This document shows, one piece after another, positions 21,701-33,517 of a stretch of DNA of 64,000 bases. The notes beneath the pieces were generated by a model that saw only the letters and a list, made by a program, of their open reading frames with translations, ran no database searches and was not told where the DNA came from. The translations under genes and the position numbers were made by a program. This DNA comes from Rhynochetos jubatus (lineage: Eukaryota; Chordata; Aves; Eurypygiformes; Rhynochetidae). Numbering within the stretch: the first letter of the stretch is position 1; each line of letters begins with the position of its first letter. The DNA is taken from contig CM050655.1 of NCBI GenBank assembly GCA_027574665.1, positions 4,712,001-4,776,000 on the forward strand, read 5' to 3'.

Positions 21701-24700
21701 ATGGAGAGAGGATGCTCGGATGGAAATGCTGCTCCGATCCCAGCCTCTCTGGAGATTAGTTTTCCCATTTCCATGCTGAATGCAGAATGGAGGTGCTGGG
21801 GACGGTTGTAAAGTGCGATATAAAAACAGGTGCTGGGAGGCCAAAGCAACTATGTTGAGATAGAAAAGCAGCATGAAAATGATTAAGCGGGGGGAAAAGA
21901 GCATTTACTGGCACCTTTTTTGGCATCTTGTGGCAAACCCCTGTTTTCACCCCTTTTTTAGGGTGGATCCGGGTATGTTTGGTGCTGCTCATGTGATGGC
22001 AGATACTCTCTTGTATAGTGGGAGAAGCTTGGGTCCAGGGCAGGGGATTTTCCTGCTGCCTTGAAGCCTTTCCCGCTGAGGAAGGCTGCTCTATGTCATC
22101 CTCAAAGCTGAGGAAGCAAAAACGGCTGGGGGACTGCCATAAATTAGCGGCAAGAAGTGTTTATTTGAAGTCTGGATGGAGTGAGAGCAGGTTTAAACAA
22201 TGGCGAGGGGCCAGGAAAATGTGCTGGGGGGAGAGAGGATGAGGAGGGGAAGAGGGGCTGATGTTCGGCCATCCAAAAACCAGCCTGCGCATGGCAGGGC
22301 TGGAGAGGGGCTGCAGGTGGTACCGGAGGGATTTGCCGGGTGAGTTGGCAGCGCTCTGCTTGCTTTTGGGGAGAGGAAGGGCTTTTCTGGGTGTGGAGGA
22401 ATGATCTCACGCTGGACTCTGCGGTTCTGCCCGGTGTTGGGAGGCAAAAGCGGAGATTGAAGTCCTCAAGCAATGGTGATGCGGTGGTAGGTGCATCCCG
22501 GTGTGGGATGCTGAGCCGCAGCCGGGTTTCCGTGGTACCCAGCTCTCCATGACTGACATGTGAACGGATCATCCCCCTTTTCATGGAGAGCCTGTTTGTG
22601 GGGAATATGAAGAGATTTCCCCTGGGTGAGCGTGCAGGGCTGTTTCTCACTGCAGGAAACCCCGCACGACTCCATCCTTGCAGGCTGTTTTGAGTTTCCG
22701 AGCCAAACCCGCTGCCCTGCCTCTTGATAAATGACAGCGGGACGGATTTCTCTTGCGGAGAACAAGTAAATATTCATGAGTCAACCACATAATGTCAGGG
22801 ATGCGCAAACGCTGCGCGCCAAGCCTACCCCTGTACATATACAGCCCCATCTCGTAGGATTTTTCCATCGTATCCTGGGGAGGGGGTCCTGGTGTGCTCT
22901 CCGGAGATGCTCGCAGACCCCATGCTTGGAGTTTCTTTGCCGGTGCTGGCATTGTGGGTTACTTCAGTGGATGGGATGCTTGGAGGAGCAACCCCCTGCC
23001 CTGAGGCAGTGTGGGAGTGGTTTCTGGATTATGGAAAATCCCGAGAGTTTGAGCTTGTGTCCCCGGGAGGGGACAGCTGTGCTGGGGCACGCGCCTGGGT
23101 CGGGTCATGATGAAGATGGGGAGGAGGAGAGCATACTGGGAGCCACCTACATAGGCATCCTGATGCTTCTGGGGATGAAGGGAAGGAGGAGACACTTGGA
23201 AATGGAGGATATTACCACGCATGTGGCTTTTGTTTCTGTTTAATGACCCATCTTGCTCTTATTGAAGTTTATCTAGCATCACCCCTCATTTTGGGGTCTG
23301 ACACCTCCTGTGAGATGCTGACCCTAGAGCAGCTCCTGGGGGTCCCACTGGGCCTTGACAGCAGACGGGGGCTCCCGGAGAGGTCCCTAGGCCCATTCCT
23401 TGTGTTACCCAGAGCATGGGGCTGGGAGACGATGTCTCCGGCAGGCTCCCCGCATCCCTACCCCTGGCATCACTGGCACAGGGACCTCTCTCCCAGGGGA
23501 TGCTGCCACCCGAGCATCTCGGCTGAAGGCCACGGAGGTGGCTGGAGTGGAGACAGGGCCTTGCATTAGCTAACCCCCTCCCCTTGGGTTCGAGTCTCCC
23601 GTTAGCATCTGGACAGTGTAACTCCTCGAGACAGCAACACCCCTTGGGCCTGGTTGGAACCGGTCCCGCTGTGGCCTTGGGCTAAAGGAAAGGTTTTGTT
23701 TGAACTGAAATGCAAATTTATGTCTTTGAGCTTCATTTAATATGGAAAACTTGAAATGTTTCGTTAAAAAAAAAAAAAAAAAGACACTAAAAAACTATTC
23801 CAGATTGGGTTTTGTAGTTGCTCCCCACCCCTTTTCATTTGGAAGCGGTTGCTTTCCAAACAAACAGCTTGGTCAAGTTAGCGTGAACACGCAAAAAAAC
23901 CTTCTGAGTGGCTTCAATGGTATTTCTGCCCCATTTTCCCCCAGAAAAACTGCTGCATAAAAAAAATATGCCGCAGCTCTGGTCGCTACTTGCTTGTCTC
24001 TCTCCCAAGCCAGCCGTAAACAGGCGTGTGCAGGGCTCCCTCCCCGGCCTCCCGCTCTGCTCGGGGCTGCAGGACCGGTCGGCCTTTGGGCATCCCGAAT
24101 CCCACCTGCTTTTGCTTTCAGGGAAGCAGCACCAAAGAGTATTTCCTCCAGAGGACTTTGCAGAGCCTCGAACGCTATTTCTACTTGATTGCTTTCAACT
24201 ACTACCTTCATGAGCAGGTAAAAACCACCCCTCACCAACCCAAAAACCCCACTTTTGCTCTTTTTTTGGGGGTTCTCTGTGTAGCAGGAGAGAAGGGCTT
24301 TCCACCTCTGAGTTTCCCAAGCAAATGTAGGTTTCTTTGGTGGGGTCGTGGGTTGTGTCCGGGCAGGGGGTGCGAGCCCAGGCTGATGGCGCGTTCCTCC
24401 TCCCCCGGCCCCCCGCCGGCAGTACCCCCTAGGCTTTGCCCTCAGCTTCAGCAGGTGGATGTGTCGGCACCCCGAGCTCTACCGGCTGCAGGCGGACATG
24501 AACTCGTCGGAGCTCACTGTCACCGGGGATATCGTCACCAAGGGGACGCGAGTGCTGGTGAGTACCCATCCTGGATGTAGGGTTGGCACTGGTGGCTCCT
24601 TGTCCCGTGGGAACCGGCATCTTGCTGGGGTGCTCACCCTCAAAGAGGTTTGGTGAGGTGGGAGAAGCGAGGGGTTTCCCTGCTGTAGGGCAATCACTGA

Positions 24701-27700
24701 GGGTCTGTGTTAGGGTCTCCAGGTTTGTGTTGGGGTCTCAGGTCCATGTCCTGCCTGCATCCTCAGCAGGATCCTGCATCCACGTGGCCAGAGATGCCCT
24801 GTGCACACAGATGTGTATGACCCTACAGACTCAGGGTACTGGGATGCTGGAGCACCCTAGGATGTGAGCCTAAGCTGCTAGCCTACCTGCAGCTTCACCT
24901 TTCCTGGTGCTCCTTGGCTGTGGTGGGGTGAAGGAGGCCAGAGCTGGTGGCTTGCTGCTGCTTCGCCACAGTCTGGCTGCAAGAAGAGCCTCTCCCTGCT
25001 TTGATGTGCAGCCCGTGTGGCTTTGAGCCCCGGCTTGCTGATGTTGGGAGGGTTTTGGGGACTTCTCCTGAGCAGGGACCACAGGTGAGAGTTTGTGATA
25101 TGCTGGGAACCCCCTGGCAAACCCGTGGGTAGGTGAGAGCAGCTGCAATGTCGGGGGATGCACCCCTTGCTCAGGCTCTGATCCGCTGCAGGTGGCAGAT
25201 GAGCGCTTCTGCCCAGATGTGCTGAGCACCTCCAAGGAGATGAGCGTGGCCAACTTCCGACGGGTGCCCAAGATGCCCGTCTACGGCACGGCACAGCCCA
25301 GCTCCAAGGTGAGGGGCACGCACCCCACGGCGGGCAGGGGTGCCCGCAACAGGCTCCCAGTCCTCCCATCACCCTTGCTGCCCTTTCTCCTAGACCTTGG
25401 GGAGCGTCCTGCGGTACCTGACGGACGCCAAGAGGAAACACGCCCGCATCGTCTGGATCAACCTCCGGGAAGAAGCGGTCCTGGAGGCGAATGAGCAGAT
25501 CTATACGTTGCGGGAGCCCGGGCACCTGGAGGAGTTGATCCCTGTGCCCGCTGCCTCGACCCAGCAGCTGGAGGTGAGCAGGGGATGCCGTGCGTGGCCA
25601 CCGTGTCTGCAGGAGGCTGGGGGTATCCTGGCTGATGCAAAACCGGCTGGTCAACCCACGCGTCTGGGGGGTCCTCCCGGTTTCACTGTCAGTGAGTATG
25701 CAAAGGCAGAGCAAAGCGGAGATGCTCCCGCGAAGAATTTACAGTGGGGCTTGAAAGCCAGGGTAAAAGGCACCCGGGGAAAGGAGAGCAGATTTTCCCA
25801 GCTGGGTTTCCAGGGGAGATACACAGCGGAGGAGCTTGGCTGCCAGCAGCAACGTGGCTGCGTGGAGGAGCTGCCCGGGGTGGTGGGAGGTGAGGCTCCC
25901 ATCAAGCATATTGGGGACCATATGGTCCTGGGCAGGACTTGGTGTGGGGTTTTGAGTTGGCTGTGGGGTGTTTGAGAGGGATGTCAGCCTGCTTCTAAAA
26001 AGAAATATTTAAAATCCTGAAAAATTGAAGAGGAGCGGCTCTTACGGCCAGGGTTTCTCCATCCTCTGCAGAAACTTGAGGCTACCCTGAAGGGCGACCT
26101 GCTGAAGTGCCAGAAATGGCTGGAGGTGTATCTGGAGGCAGAGAAGCAGATGAAGATGTTCAAGAGCTGCCTGACCACACAGGAGATATTCAGCCAGCAA
26201 AAGAACTCCTGCCAGGGGCTGACCTACCGCCGCATCCCCATCCCCGACTTCTGCGCTCCCAAGGAGCAGGTACCTTGGGGATGGGATGGTGCTGCCACCT
26301 CCTTCTCAAGCCATCCCCACTGCTGCGGGGTGAATGTCCCTTGGGTGCTTGGTGTCACCCAGCCCCAGGACTATGGTGGTGTGCCCAGGCTCAGTGCTGG
26401 GTGCTTGCTGGGGCAGGGAGGGTCCCTTGGGAGGTGCTGCGTGGAGAACCTGGGTGTCTCCAGCCGGCTGGCGATAGCGGGGAGGCTGCTGGGCTGGATC
26501 TGGCCTGTGCAGTGAGGAGATGGGGATTTTAACCTGGAGGCTGCTGGGCAAGGCGGGGATCCCATGGTGGGGAAGGGAGGCAGGCTGCACCCATAAAATC
26601 CCCCTGGCTTTGCTCCTGGCAGGACTTTGACCGGCTGCTGGAGGCGATGAAGAGTGCCCTGGCTGAGGACTCGCAGGCAGCCTTCGTGTTCAACTGCTGC
26701 AGCGGCCGAGGCAGGACCACCACGGCCATGGTCATCGCTGTCCTCACCCTCTGGCACTTCAACGTGGGTACCGGGTTCTGCAGCTCTCCCTGGGGTCAGG
26801 CTGGGGCAGCGGCTGCCAGGGGAGCTTAGCACAGCCCGCTGTAGCCATCGTGCAGTGGGAGGGTTAAAAGGAAGGGCCAGTGTGGGCTGGAGGGGACAGA
26901 CCCTCATTTGTTGGCCTTTTGCTGTGCCTTGCCCCACAGGAGCTCCCGGTGAGGTGCGGGTGCATCCCTAGTGACCCTGTTCCCGAGGGCTCCCACCCCA
27001 GGCCGAAGGGTTAAGTGCAGGAGAGGCATGGACCCCCTTGCAGAGCAGATGGGCATATAATTTTGGGCTTTTCTGCCAGTGCAGAGAGGAGGTGGAGGAT
27101 GTCTGGGCTCCTGGTGGGTTGGGTTTGGGGTCTGCATTTCTGTTCAGCTGTCGGGCAGCAGGGGTGGGACCATGCAGCCCCTAACAGCCTGGTCCTCTCT
27201 GACCACCCCAGGGCATCCCTGAGATGAGCGAGGAGGAAATAGTGAGCGTGCCTGACGCCAAGTACACCAAAGGGGAGTTCGAGGTGAGTCCTCAGGTCTG
27301 GCTCTGTTTTATAGTCCCCCTCTGGGTCTGCTCCTTGCTACCTTATCCACAGCTGCTTGTTTGGAGGGGCCAGGTCCCCTCCCGGGCAGGGACAGAGCAG
27401 TGGGGTCGAGGTGAGGAGGCACCCGGTGAAGCCCCTGCCGCTTTTACCCACGCTCCAGGTGGTGATGAAAGTGGTACAGCTCCTGCCCGATGGTCACCGG
27501 ATGAAGAAGGAGGTGGACATGGCCCTGGACACCGTCAGCGAGACGATGACACCCATGCACTACCACCTCAGAGAGATCATCATCTCCACCTACCGACAGG
27601 TGAGTGGCACGGGGCCACCTGGCTCCATTGCATCCGATCCCAGAGGGTGCAGCCAGGCTCCAAAACCAGCCCCATTGAAGCTGGATTGTTCCTTGAGCTC

Positions 27701-30700
27701 TGAGACTTTCTGGCATGTCACCAGAAAAGTGCCAGGGCTCTTTGGGTCATGGTCACCCAGTGCTGTCTTGCATCCCACCTGTCTGGCGCTGTCCTGTGTC
27801 CCAGCCAGCATCATGCCATCCCATATCCTGCACCTATCTGGTGTTGTCCCACATCCCACCCAACATCCTGCATCCCTTCAGCATCCTGCCCAGCATTGTA
27901 GGCAGCATCCTGCCCAGCATCCTGCCTGTCTGATGCCATCCTAAAACCCACCCAGCATCCCACCCATCTGGCACTGTTCTGTGTCCCACTCAGCATCTCG
28001 CATCCTGGCCAATATCCTGCATGCCACCCCATATCCTGCACCTATCATCTGGTGCATCCTGCATCGTCCCGCATCCCAGCCAGTATCCTGCCTATCTGGT
28101 GCCATCTCCCATCCCACCCAGCATCCCACATCGCACCCATCTTGGTACTGTCCTGCATCCCATTCAGCATCCCACCCAGCATCCTGCCTGTCTGGTGACA
28201 TCCTATATCCTGCTCCTATCTGATGCAGTCCTGCATCCTGCACCGTCCCGCATCCCACCCAGCATCCTGCCTGTCTGGTGACATCCTGCATCCCACCCAG
28301 CATCCAGCATCCCAGTCAGCATCCTGCCCTGTCCGATGACCTCCCATATACCGCTCCTGTCTGATGCAGTCCACCATCCCACTCGGCATCCCACCGGCCC
28401 CGCACCGTCCCGCATCCAGCCTCCCAGCGCGGTGCAGCCGGCAGAGGGCAGGGCTGGCCTGTCCCACTCGGCTCCGAGCCCCGACGGCTCCTCCAGCTCC
28501 TCCGAGCTCGGGAAGGGTACCCATCCTCTGGAAGGGTACCTATCCATGCCCCACGCTGGAAGCATCACACAGCCGGCTGACCCCGTGGACCGCAGCCTGG
28601 TTTTACGTGGGAGCTTCTGTGGAGCTGATGGAGGGAGAAAGGATAATGTGTGTTAATTTAATTTAACCGTGTCATGGGGCCTCGGAAGGGCTGAGCTCGG
28701 GGTACCGCGCCATCCCGGCCGCTTCCAGCCACGTCCCTGCCAGCGATGCTCTCTCTCACAGCTGCCATCGCCCCACGCTCTCCATTAACGGTCACGAACC
28801 GTTGGCGGGGGGACGCACACCGAAGCATTTAATCATCCTTAGCATCCACGGCTTCTCCTGGTTTATGGGATCCTTTATGCTTTCTCGGGGCTGGGAGAGG
28901 AAAGCTGAGCTCTGTGGGAGGAGCAGCTGGGGGCTGAAAATAAAAATTATGTTACGTTACGTTATGTTATTTTAATCTTTTCCCCTCCAGTGATGGGCAG
29001 CTTGACAAAGAGAATTACAGGAATTTTATAATCTAGGCATTGCTCTAATGGACTTTTAATTAAGCTGAGATTAGTGTTTAGAGAAACATGGGGTTTGGGT
29101 GAACCAGCAGCATCGTGGGATGGACGCTGTGCCAGGATTCCCAAGACTGATGCTGCTTTGCAGTTTTTGGAGCCGGCCAGATGATTTTGCAGGGTTAGGG
29201 AAAGCAGGAAGGGAAGGAAAGGGTGCTCTAGTACTTGCTTGGGTTTGTTCCCGCCCCTTCCCACCCCTGAGAGGGAAAAATCAGAGAGTGTAAGAAAATA
29301 ATAATTAATAGGATAAAAGGTAATTAATAGGGTAATGAAATGATAAATAATCGGACAATATGATAAAAATTAAATAGGATAATGTAATAAAATTATAATT
29401 AATAGTACAATAAATACAAATTAAATAGGGTAATATAATAACATATAATAACATGATAAATAATAGGATAATATAATAAGAAATAAAGAGGATAATACAA
29501 TAATACAATAAAAAGTACGATCTGGATTCTGCAAATATTGGCACATAAGTACAGAGGCGACTCCTCCTCCAAGGGCTCTTTTCCTGGTGCTGCCACAAAC
29601 AGGGATGCAAATGGGTTGAACAAACCCCGCTCTTTCAAAGCCCAGGGGTGGAACCGTTTGTGAGCAGTGGCATCATCGAGCGGCTGGGGAAGGACCTGGA
29701 GAAAGCAGAGTGGGCTTGTCCGTGAGGGTGGGTTGGTGCTGACACCGGAGCGAGGAATTGCTGCTCTTTGGGATGGTCTGTGGGATTGATTTTAAGCTGG
29801 CTGGCTGTTTATTCCTCATTTATTTCGTATTAATTCCTAGAAGGGGCATCACTGCAGGGCTCATCTGTCCTCAAAATAACAGCCATAATATTAATAAAAT
29901 TTAATCTATATATAAAAATAATAATAATAGGAGGTGCGATGTTCACCAACCTCAGAGCAGGGCACTGGGTGGCTGCTGTGACCTCTCCTCTGGCATCGGA
30001 GACTGAATCCGACCAGGGGATGCTGGAAAGAGACCTGTTTTTCCCCGGGGGAATGCTTTGTGGTCCAGGAGCTCATGGTTTTGGGGTACGGTTTACACCT
30101 GGGCATCTATTCCTGGCTTCTGGGCACACATTTAGCAACCCCTCATCTATTCTCGAGGTCTGCACGGTGAAAGGGGAAGTTTTTACACGCTGGAAACCAG
30201 GAGGTAATGAGATCCTGGACTGCCAAGCCACAGCGGTTGCGGGCTGGGAGGATGCACTTATTTTTGTCTCCAGAGTGGTCCTGCCTCCTCAGCTGGGCTG
30301 GGCTCCTCAGGGGGATAAGGGAGTCGGAGGGTCGGCACGCAGCAATATATAGGGCTCTTTCCCTAGTGCAAGAGGTCCTCGTGGGTCCAAGCTTCTCACA
30401 TGGGATGGAGAGCAGGACCGTGGATGAGGACTGGGTGCAGGAGCTGCCTCTCGGATGCTCTCCTGATGTGGGTACCAGCTCAGCCAGGCTCTTTCTCTTT
30501 CTAGGGGAAGTCAGGCAAGGATGAGAAGGAGATGCGGACGCTGCAGCTGAGGAGCCTGCAGTACCTGGAACGCTACATCTACCTGATCCTCTTCAACGCC
30601 TACCTGCATCTGGAGAAGAAGGACTCCTGGCAGCGGCCCTTCAGCCTCTGGATGCGCGAGGTGAGGCCTACCCTGCCCAAGCTGTCAGCAGGACCTCACT

Positions 30701-32212
30701 CCACCTGGTATTTGTAGGGCTCTGGGAAGCAGCACTCACCCCACACCACCCCCCCAGTCTTTATTTTATATCTGTGGTGGTTGGGAGCATTGCATCTGGT
30801 CCCTTTGCTCTGGACAAGCTCCCATGTCGCCGGTCTGTGGCTCCTGGGGACAGCCAGGCAGGTCACTGGAGATGAGTGGCATCCCCCCACATGGATGGAG
30901 TGCTTCCCCCAACCCAAACTGGCCCTTTTTTTCCCCTCTTTCTGAATTTCCCAGGGTTTTATTTTGATCTGTGGGTTGTGATTGCAGCATCTGGGGCTGG
31001 GAGACCCCAAGCCAACCTCCCCCCAGGGCCCTCCGCCTGGCTTGGTTACCTTGGCTGGCTCTCCTTTCACCCAAACCCACCTCTGGCCTCTTTTCAACAT
31101 ATTAAAAATACAATATCCCAGCCAAATGCATTGGAGGAATGAAGGGAAAGAATAATTAAAAGCAGCCCCGCTTTCCTTGCTGGGATGGCACAGAGGATGG
31201 AGGACCCGGGAGGATGAGGATGCTGGCACTAGGCACCTGAGAAAATTGGGAGCCAGCAGAAAAGATGGAATAGAGGGGTGGGTGAGGGACCCCAAATTTC
31301 CCATATTTTCTGCTTTTTATTATGATTTTTTTTTTAATTTGCATTACGCAGAGATTTAGTTTTTCCCTCCCTGGGTTTGTGCGGCGCTAAGCGGGCCGTG
31401 CCTGCCTTTGTGGGAAAACCCTCGTCCCTTCGCTTCTGCCTCCGCCAGCGCCGCTAATTCACACTGGCGTGTTTGATCTGCCGGGCGGGAGATGAAAGTG
31501 GCGGCTGCCAGCTCCGCTCACCCTCCGCCTCCCTCCCCTTCTCGCTGGAAGGGGCCGTGGCATCGCAGTTATGCCGGTGGGGCCAGGACCGTCGTTTAGT
31601 GGGGATGCGCGTGTGATGCTCGCTGTCGGGTGCTTGGGTTTAAATGCAGCATCTTCAACGCAGCGGTTTACATCTGCACCCCCCCGTTCGCTGGAGGAGG
31701 GGAAAATACACCCACCCTGCGGATAAAAGGAGCTTTGACCCCAAAAGCGCCCCTTCCTGCCGCATAATCTCTGCGTTTTTAGTGAAAACAAGGCGCCATT
31801 GTAGCTTTTTGGCAGAGGGGTGCCAAAGCCAACAAAACCCTGCGAAGGCTGACCCCAGCAGCGAGGAAGCGGCTTATGAAATGTGGCTTAAGAAAAGCTG
31901 GGGGGGCTGCGGGAGGCGGTGGGGTACCTGGATGTGGGGGGGAGACGCTGAGGACCTTCCCCCTTGTGTCTACCCCGGGGCGGTGGCAAAAGCATCCCAA
32001 GGATGCTGCGAGGAGTGTGTGTGTGGGGGGCAGTTAAAATTCTCTTCTCCTTCTGTTTTCAGGTGGCGGCGGTGGCCGGGGTCTACGAGGTCCTGAACAG
32101 GGTGGGCTTCCCCGAGCTGGAGAGCCTGGAGGGCAAACCCCTGAGCACGCTGCGGGGCCGCTGGCAGGCGCAGGGGAGCACCTCCCGCCCCTTCCGCGGC
32201 GACTTCGTGTAG
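18724..32212 (+). CDS. PALD1: PALD1, paladin, two-domain phosphatase-like protein (complete coding region)
   Basis: Nineteen coding exons join in frame to 866 aa (human about 856): 18724-18908, 19066-19168, 19350-19529, 19603-19758, 19908-20068, 20254-20329, 20605-20753, 20837-20936, 21038-21142, 24122-24217, 24423-24557, 25192-25308, 25394-25573, 26072-26269, 26623-26763, 27212-27283, 27459-27599, 30505-30660, 32063-32212. All junctions are GT-AG. The N-terminus MGTTAS is an N-myristoylation consensus, fitting membrane association. Two Cys-X5-Arg loops are present, FGCQTGVGRT (Cys308) and NCCSGRGRT (Cys672), in tandem dual-specificity-phosphatase-like domains. SLERYFYL and YLERYIYL repeat after each domain. 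Paladin is reported as a vascular and insulin-signalling regulator and as a phosphoinositide phosphatase; activity cannot be judged from sequence. The ATG is chosen because it gives the conserved N-terminus and directly follows an acceptor. Confidence 0.97.
20079..20111 (+). repeat. (CCT)n microsatellite in a PALD1 intron
   Basis: About ten CCT units begin only ten bases after the splice donor at 20069. Being pyrimidine-rich, it could affect splicing, but the frame of the gene is not touched. Confidence 0.9.
20665..20685 (+). other. PALD1: PALD1 first CX5R phosphatase-like loop
   Basis: Codons for Cys308 to Arg314 in the exon 20605-20753 read CQTGVGR, followed by Thr. The usual preceding His of protein tyrosine phosphatases (HC) is replaced by Gly. 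The loop keeps the catalytic Cys and Arg positions. Confidence 0.9.
21143..24121 (+). other. PALD1: PALD1 intron of 3.0 kb
   Basis: This intron separates the exon ending DYQIQ from the exon starting GSSTKEYF, with both splice sites in phase. It holds poly-A and poly-T runs (for example 21310-21323 and 23767-23783). No gene, RNA or recognisable mobile element was found. Confidence 0.8.
26695..26715 (+). other. PALD1: PALD1 second CX5R phosphatase-like loop
   Basis: Codons for Cys672 to Arg678 in the exon 26623-26763 read CCSGRGR, then TTTAM. As I recall, the human protein has CLSGQGR here, so the bird loop carries an extra Cys and an extra Arg. The preceding residue is Asn, not His. Confidence 0.85.
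27770..28420. repeat. Minisatellite in a PALD1 intron, unit about 25-40 bp
   Basis: CATCCCACCCAGCATCCTGC followed by CTGTCTGGTG and similar phrases recur about twenty times with variable spacing over 650 bp. The array lies in the intron 27600-30504. It produces repetitive open frames on both strands, which are not genes. Confidence 0.93.
28945..28975 (+). repeat. GTTAC/GTTAT pentanucleotide repeat
   Basis: Several consecutive GTTAC or GTTAT units in the same PALD1 intron. Confidence 0.75.
29295..29520. repeat. AT-rich degenerate tandem repeat in a PALD1 intron
   Basis: Units such as AATAGGATAATATAAT and ATAATAGGATAA recur irregularly over about 225 bp, with G the only frequent non-AT base on this strand. 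The block is 1 kb upstream of the exon at 30505. Confidence 0.88.
30661..32062 (+). other. PALD1: Last PALD1 intron
   Basis: About 1.4 kb between the exon ending LWMRE and the terminal exon. A CpG-richer stretch lies at about 31.4-31.6 kb. No gene was recognised. Confidence 0.8.
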
Positions 32213-32420
32213 GCTCAGGGTGCTGTCTCCTGGTGGGGGGGACCCCCCCGCTGCTTTCTCCTTGGGGTGGGGGGAGAGGAAAAAGACTGTTTTCCAAAAA
32301 AACTGGGGGTGTGGGGAGGGAGATTGTGGGGAGGGAGAGGCGAGCCCCGAAGCCGCCTTCGTACGCGGGGATTTCTGGGGTTCTTTTGGACTCAATAAAG
32401 ATATTGTAAATTAAAAATCA
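32213..32420 (+). other. PALD1: PALD1 3' untranslated region
   Basis: A short G-rich 3' UTR runs from the TAG at 32210-32212 to about 20 nt past the polyadenylation signal at 32394. Confidence 0.75.
32394..32399 (+). promoter_or_regulatory. PALD1: Polyadenylation signal AATAAA for PALD1
   Basis: A canonical AATAAA lies 182 nt after the stop codon, followed by A-rich and then GT-containing sequence (GGTGGTTAATTGTG), the expected order for cleavage. Confidence 0.8.
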
Positions 32421-32564
32421 GTCCTTTTAGGCAGGTGGTTAATTGTGAGGAGGGTTTGATTTGAATAGCGGCGTTGGGGTGCCGTTGCCTGAATTTGGTG
32501 GATACAGGGAATCGTGTCAGATTTTGCAAGACCGGCCTCGTTCTCTCCCTAAACCAATGCAGCG

Positions 32565-32710
32565 TATGCACAAATACATGTGTATATACAGGCGTATGTC
32601 TGTGTATGTGTGCATTAATACACGACTATAGGTGCATCTATATGTGTATGTGTACATACACACACACAGATACCTATTCACGGCTCCATGGGTGCGTATA
32701 TACGGAGCCA
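32565..32710. repeat. Degenerate (TG)n/(CA)n and TATG-rich microsatellite
   Basis: Runs such as TGTGTATGTGTG and ACATACACACACACA mix with TATA steps over about 145 bp just downstream of PALD1. Confidence 0.85.
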
Positions 32711-33330
32711 TAAACGCTTGTAGCCTGGATTACGACCCACAGGGATCCCTGTTATCGCAGACCCTGGGTTTGTTTAAAGGTTTGGGTATCTTTGTTGGCT
32801 CTTCCCAGTTTTTTTTTTTTTTAGCTGTGGATGTGGCTGAGGGAAAGGCAGCCACAACCTCAGGGATCCTCACTGCATCCCCCCAGATGCGCCTTTTCAT
32901 TGCCGAGGTGATGCTGGCGGGGTGTGTGTGTGTGTCTTAGCTGCAAAGAGTAGACTTAAAAGCATAATTAGTGTAATAACAAGATGCCAGTGTGGGCTCC
33001 AGTGCCCCCTCCCCCCTTCCCTTGCAGCAGGGTGGCCGAGGGGGTGATGGGGATGTCGCTGGTATGGGCAGGAGTTGGGATGGAAGGGGTGATAAAATCA
33101 GATGGGGTGCACAAAACCAGGAGCACGCGCTCGGTCTCTTCCAGCAGGGGCCAGTGGTGGGAGGTGCAGGCAGTAGATAGCCGAAAGTGGAGGGTGGAAA
33201 GGAAAAATGGCATTTTTAAATAGCCAGGGATGCTTTTTCTTAAACATTGGGATGGTTCCTGCTGTGGCTGTGAGAGTCTTGATTCCCAGGGGGTCCCTCC
33301 TTCTTTTTGACTTAACCGTGCACTTCCCGC

Positions 33331-33517
33331 AGAGGGTGGGGGGCACTGGGACAGGTTGCCCAGAGAAGCTGTGGGTGCCCCATCCCTGGCAGTGTCCAAG
33401 GCCAGGCTGGATGAGGCTTGGAGCAGCCTGCTCTAGTGGGGGTGTCCCTACCCTTGGCAGGGGGTTGGAACTGGGTGGGCTTTAAGGTCCCTTCCAACCC
33501 AAACCATTCTAGGATTC
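33331..33517 (+). mobile_element. CR1 LINE, truncated 3' end
   Basis: The stretch reads like the conserved 3' portion of avian CR1: ACAGGTTGCCCAGAG, then CCATCCCTGGCAGTGTCCAAGG in spirit, GGCCAGGCTGGATGAGG, GGTTGGAACTGGGTGG, and a terminal TTAAGGTCCCTTCCAACCC with CATTCTAGGATTC. It is 5'-truncated, as most copies are, and has no coding capacity. It is the best single sign that the genome is avian or at least sauropsid. Confidence 0.92.

Noticed and set aside
28021..28303. CRISPR-like regular repeats in the PALD1 intron
   Set aside because: Repeats are degenerate, lack unique spacers of constant length and lie in a vertebrate intron; this is a minisatellite.
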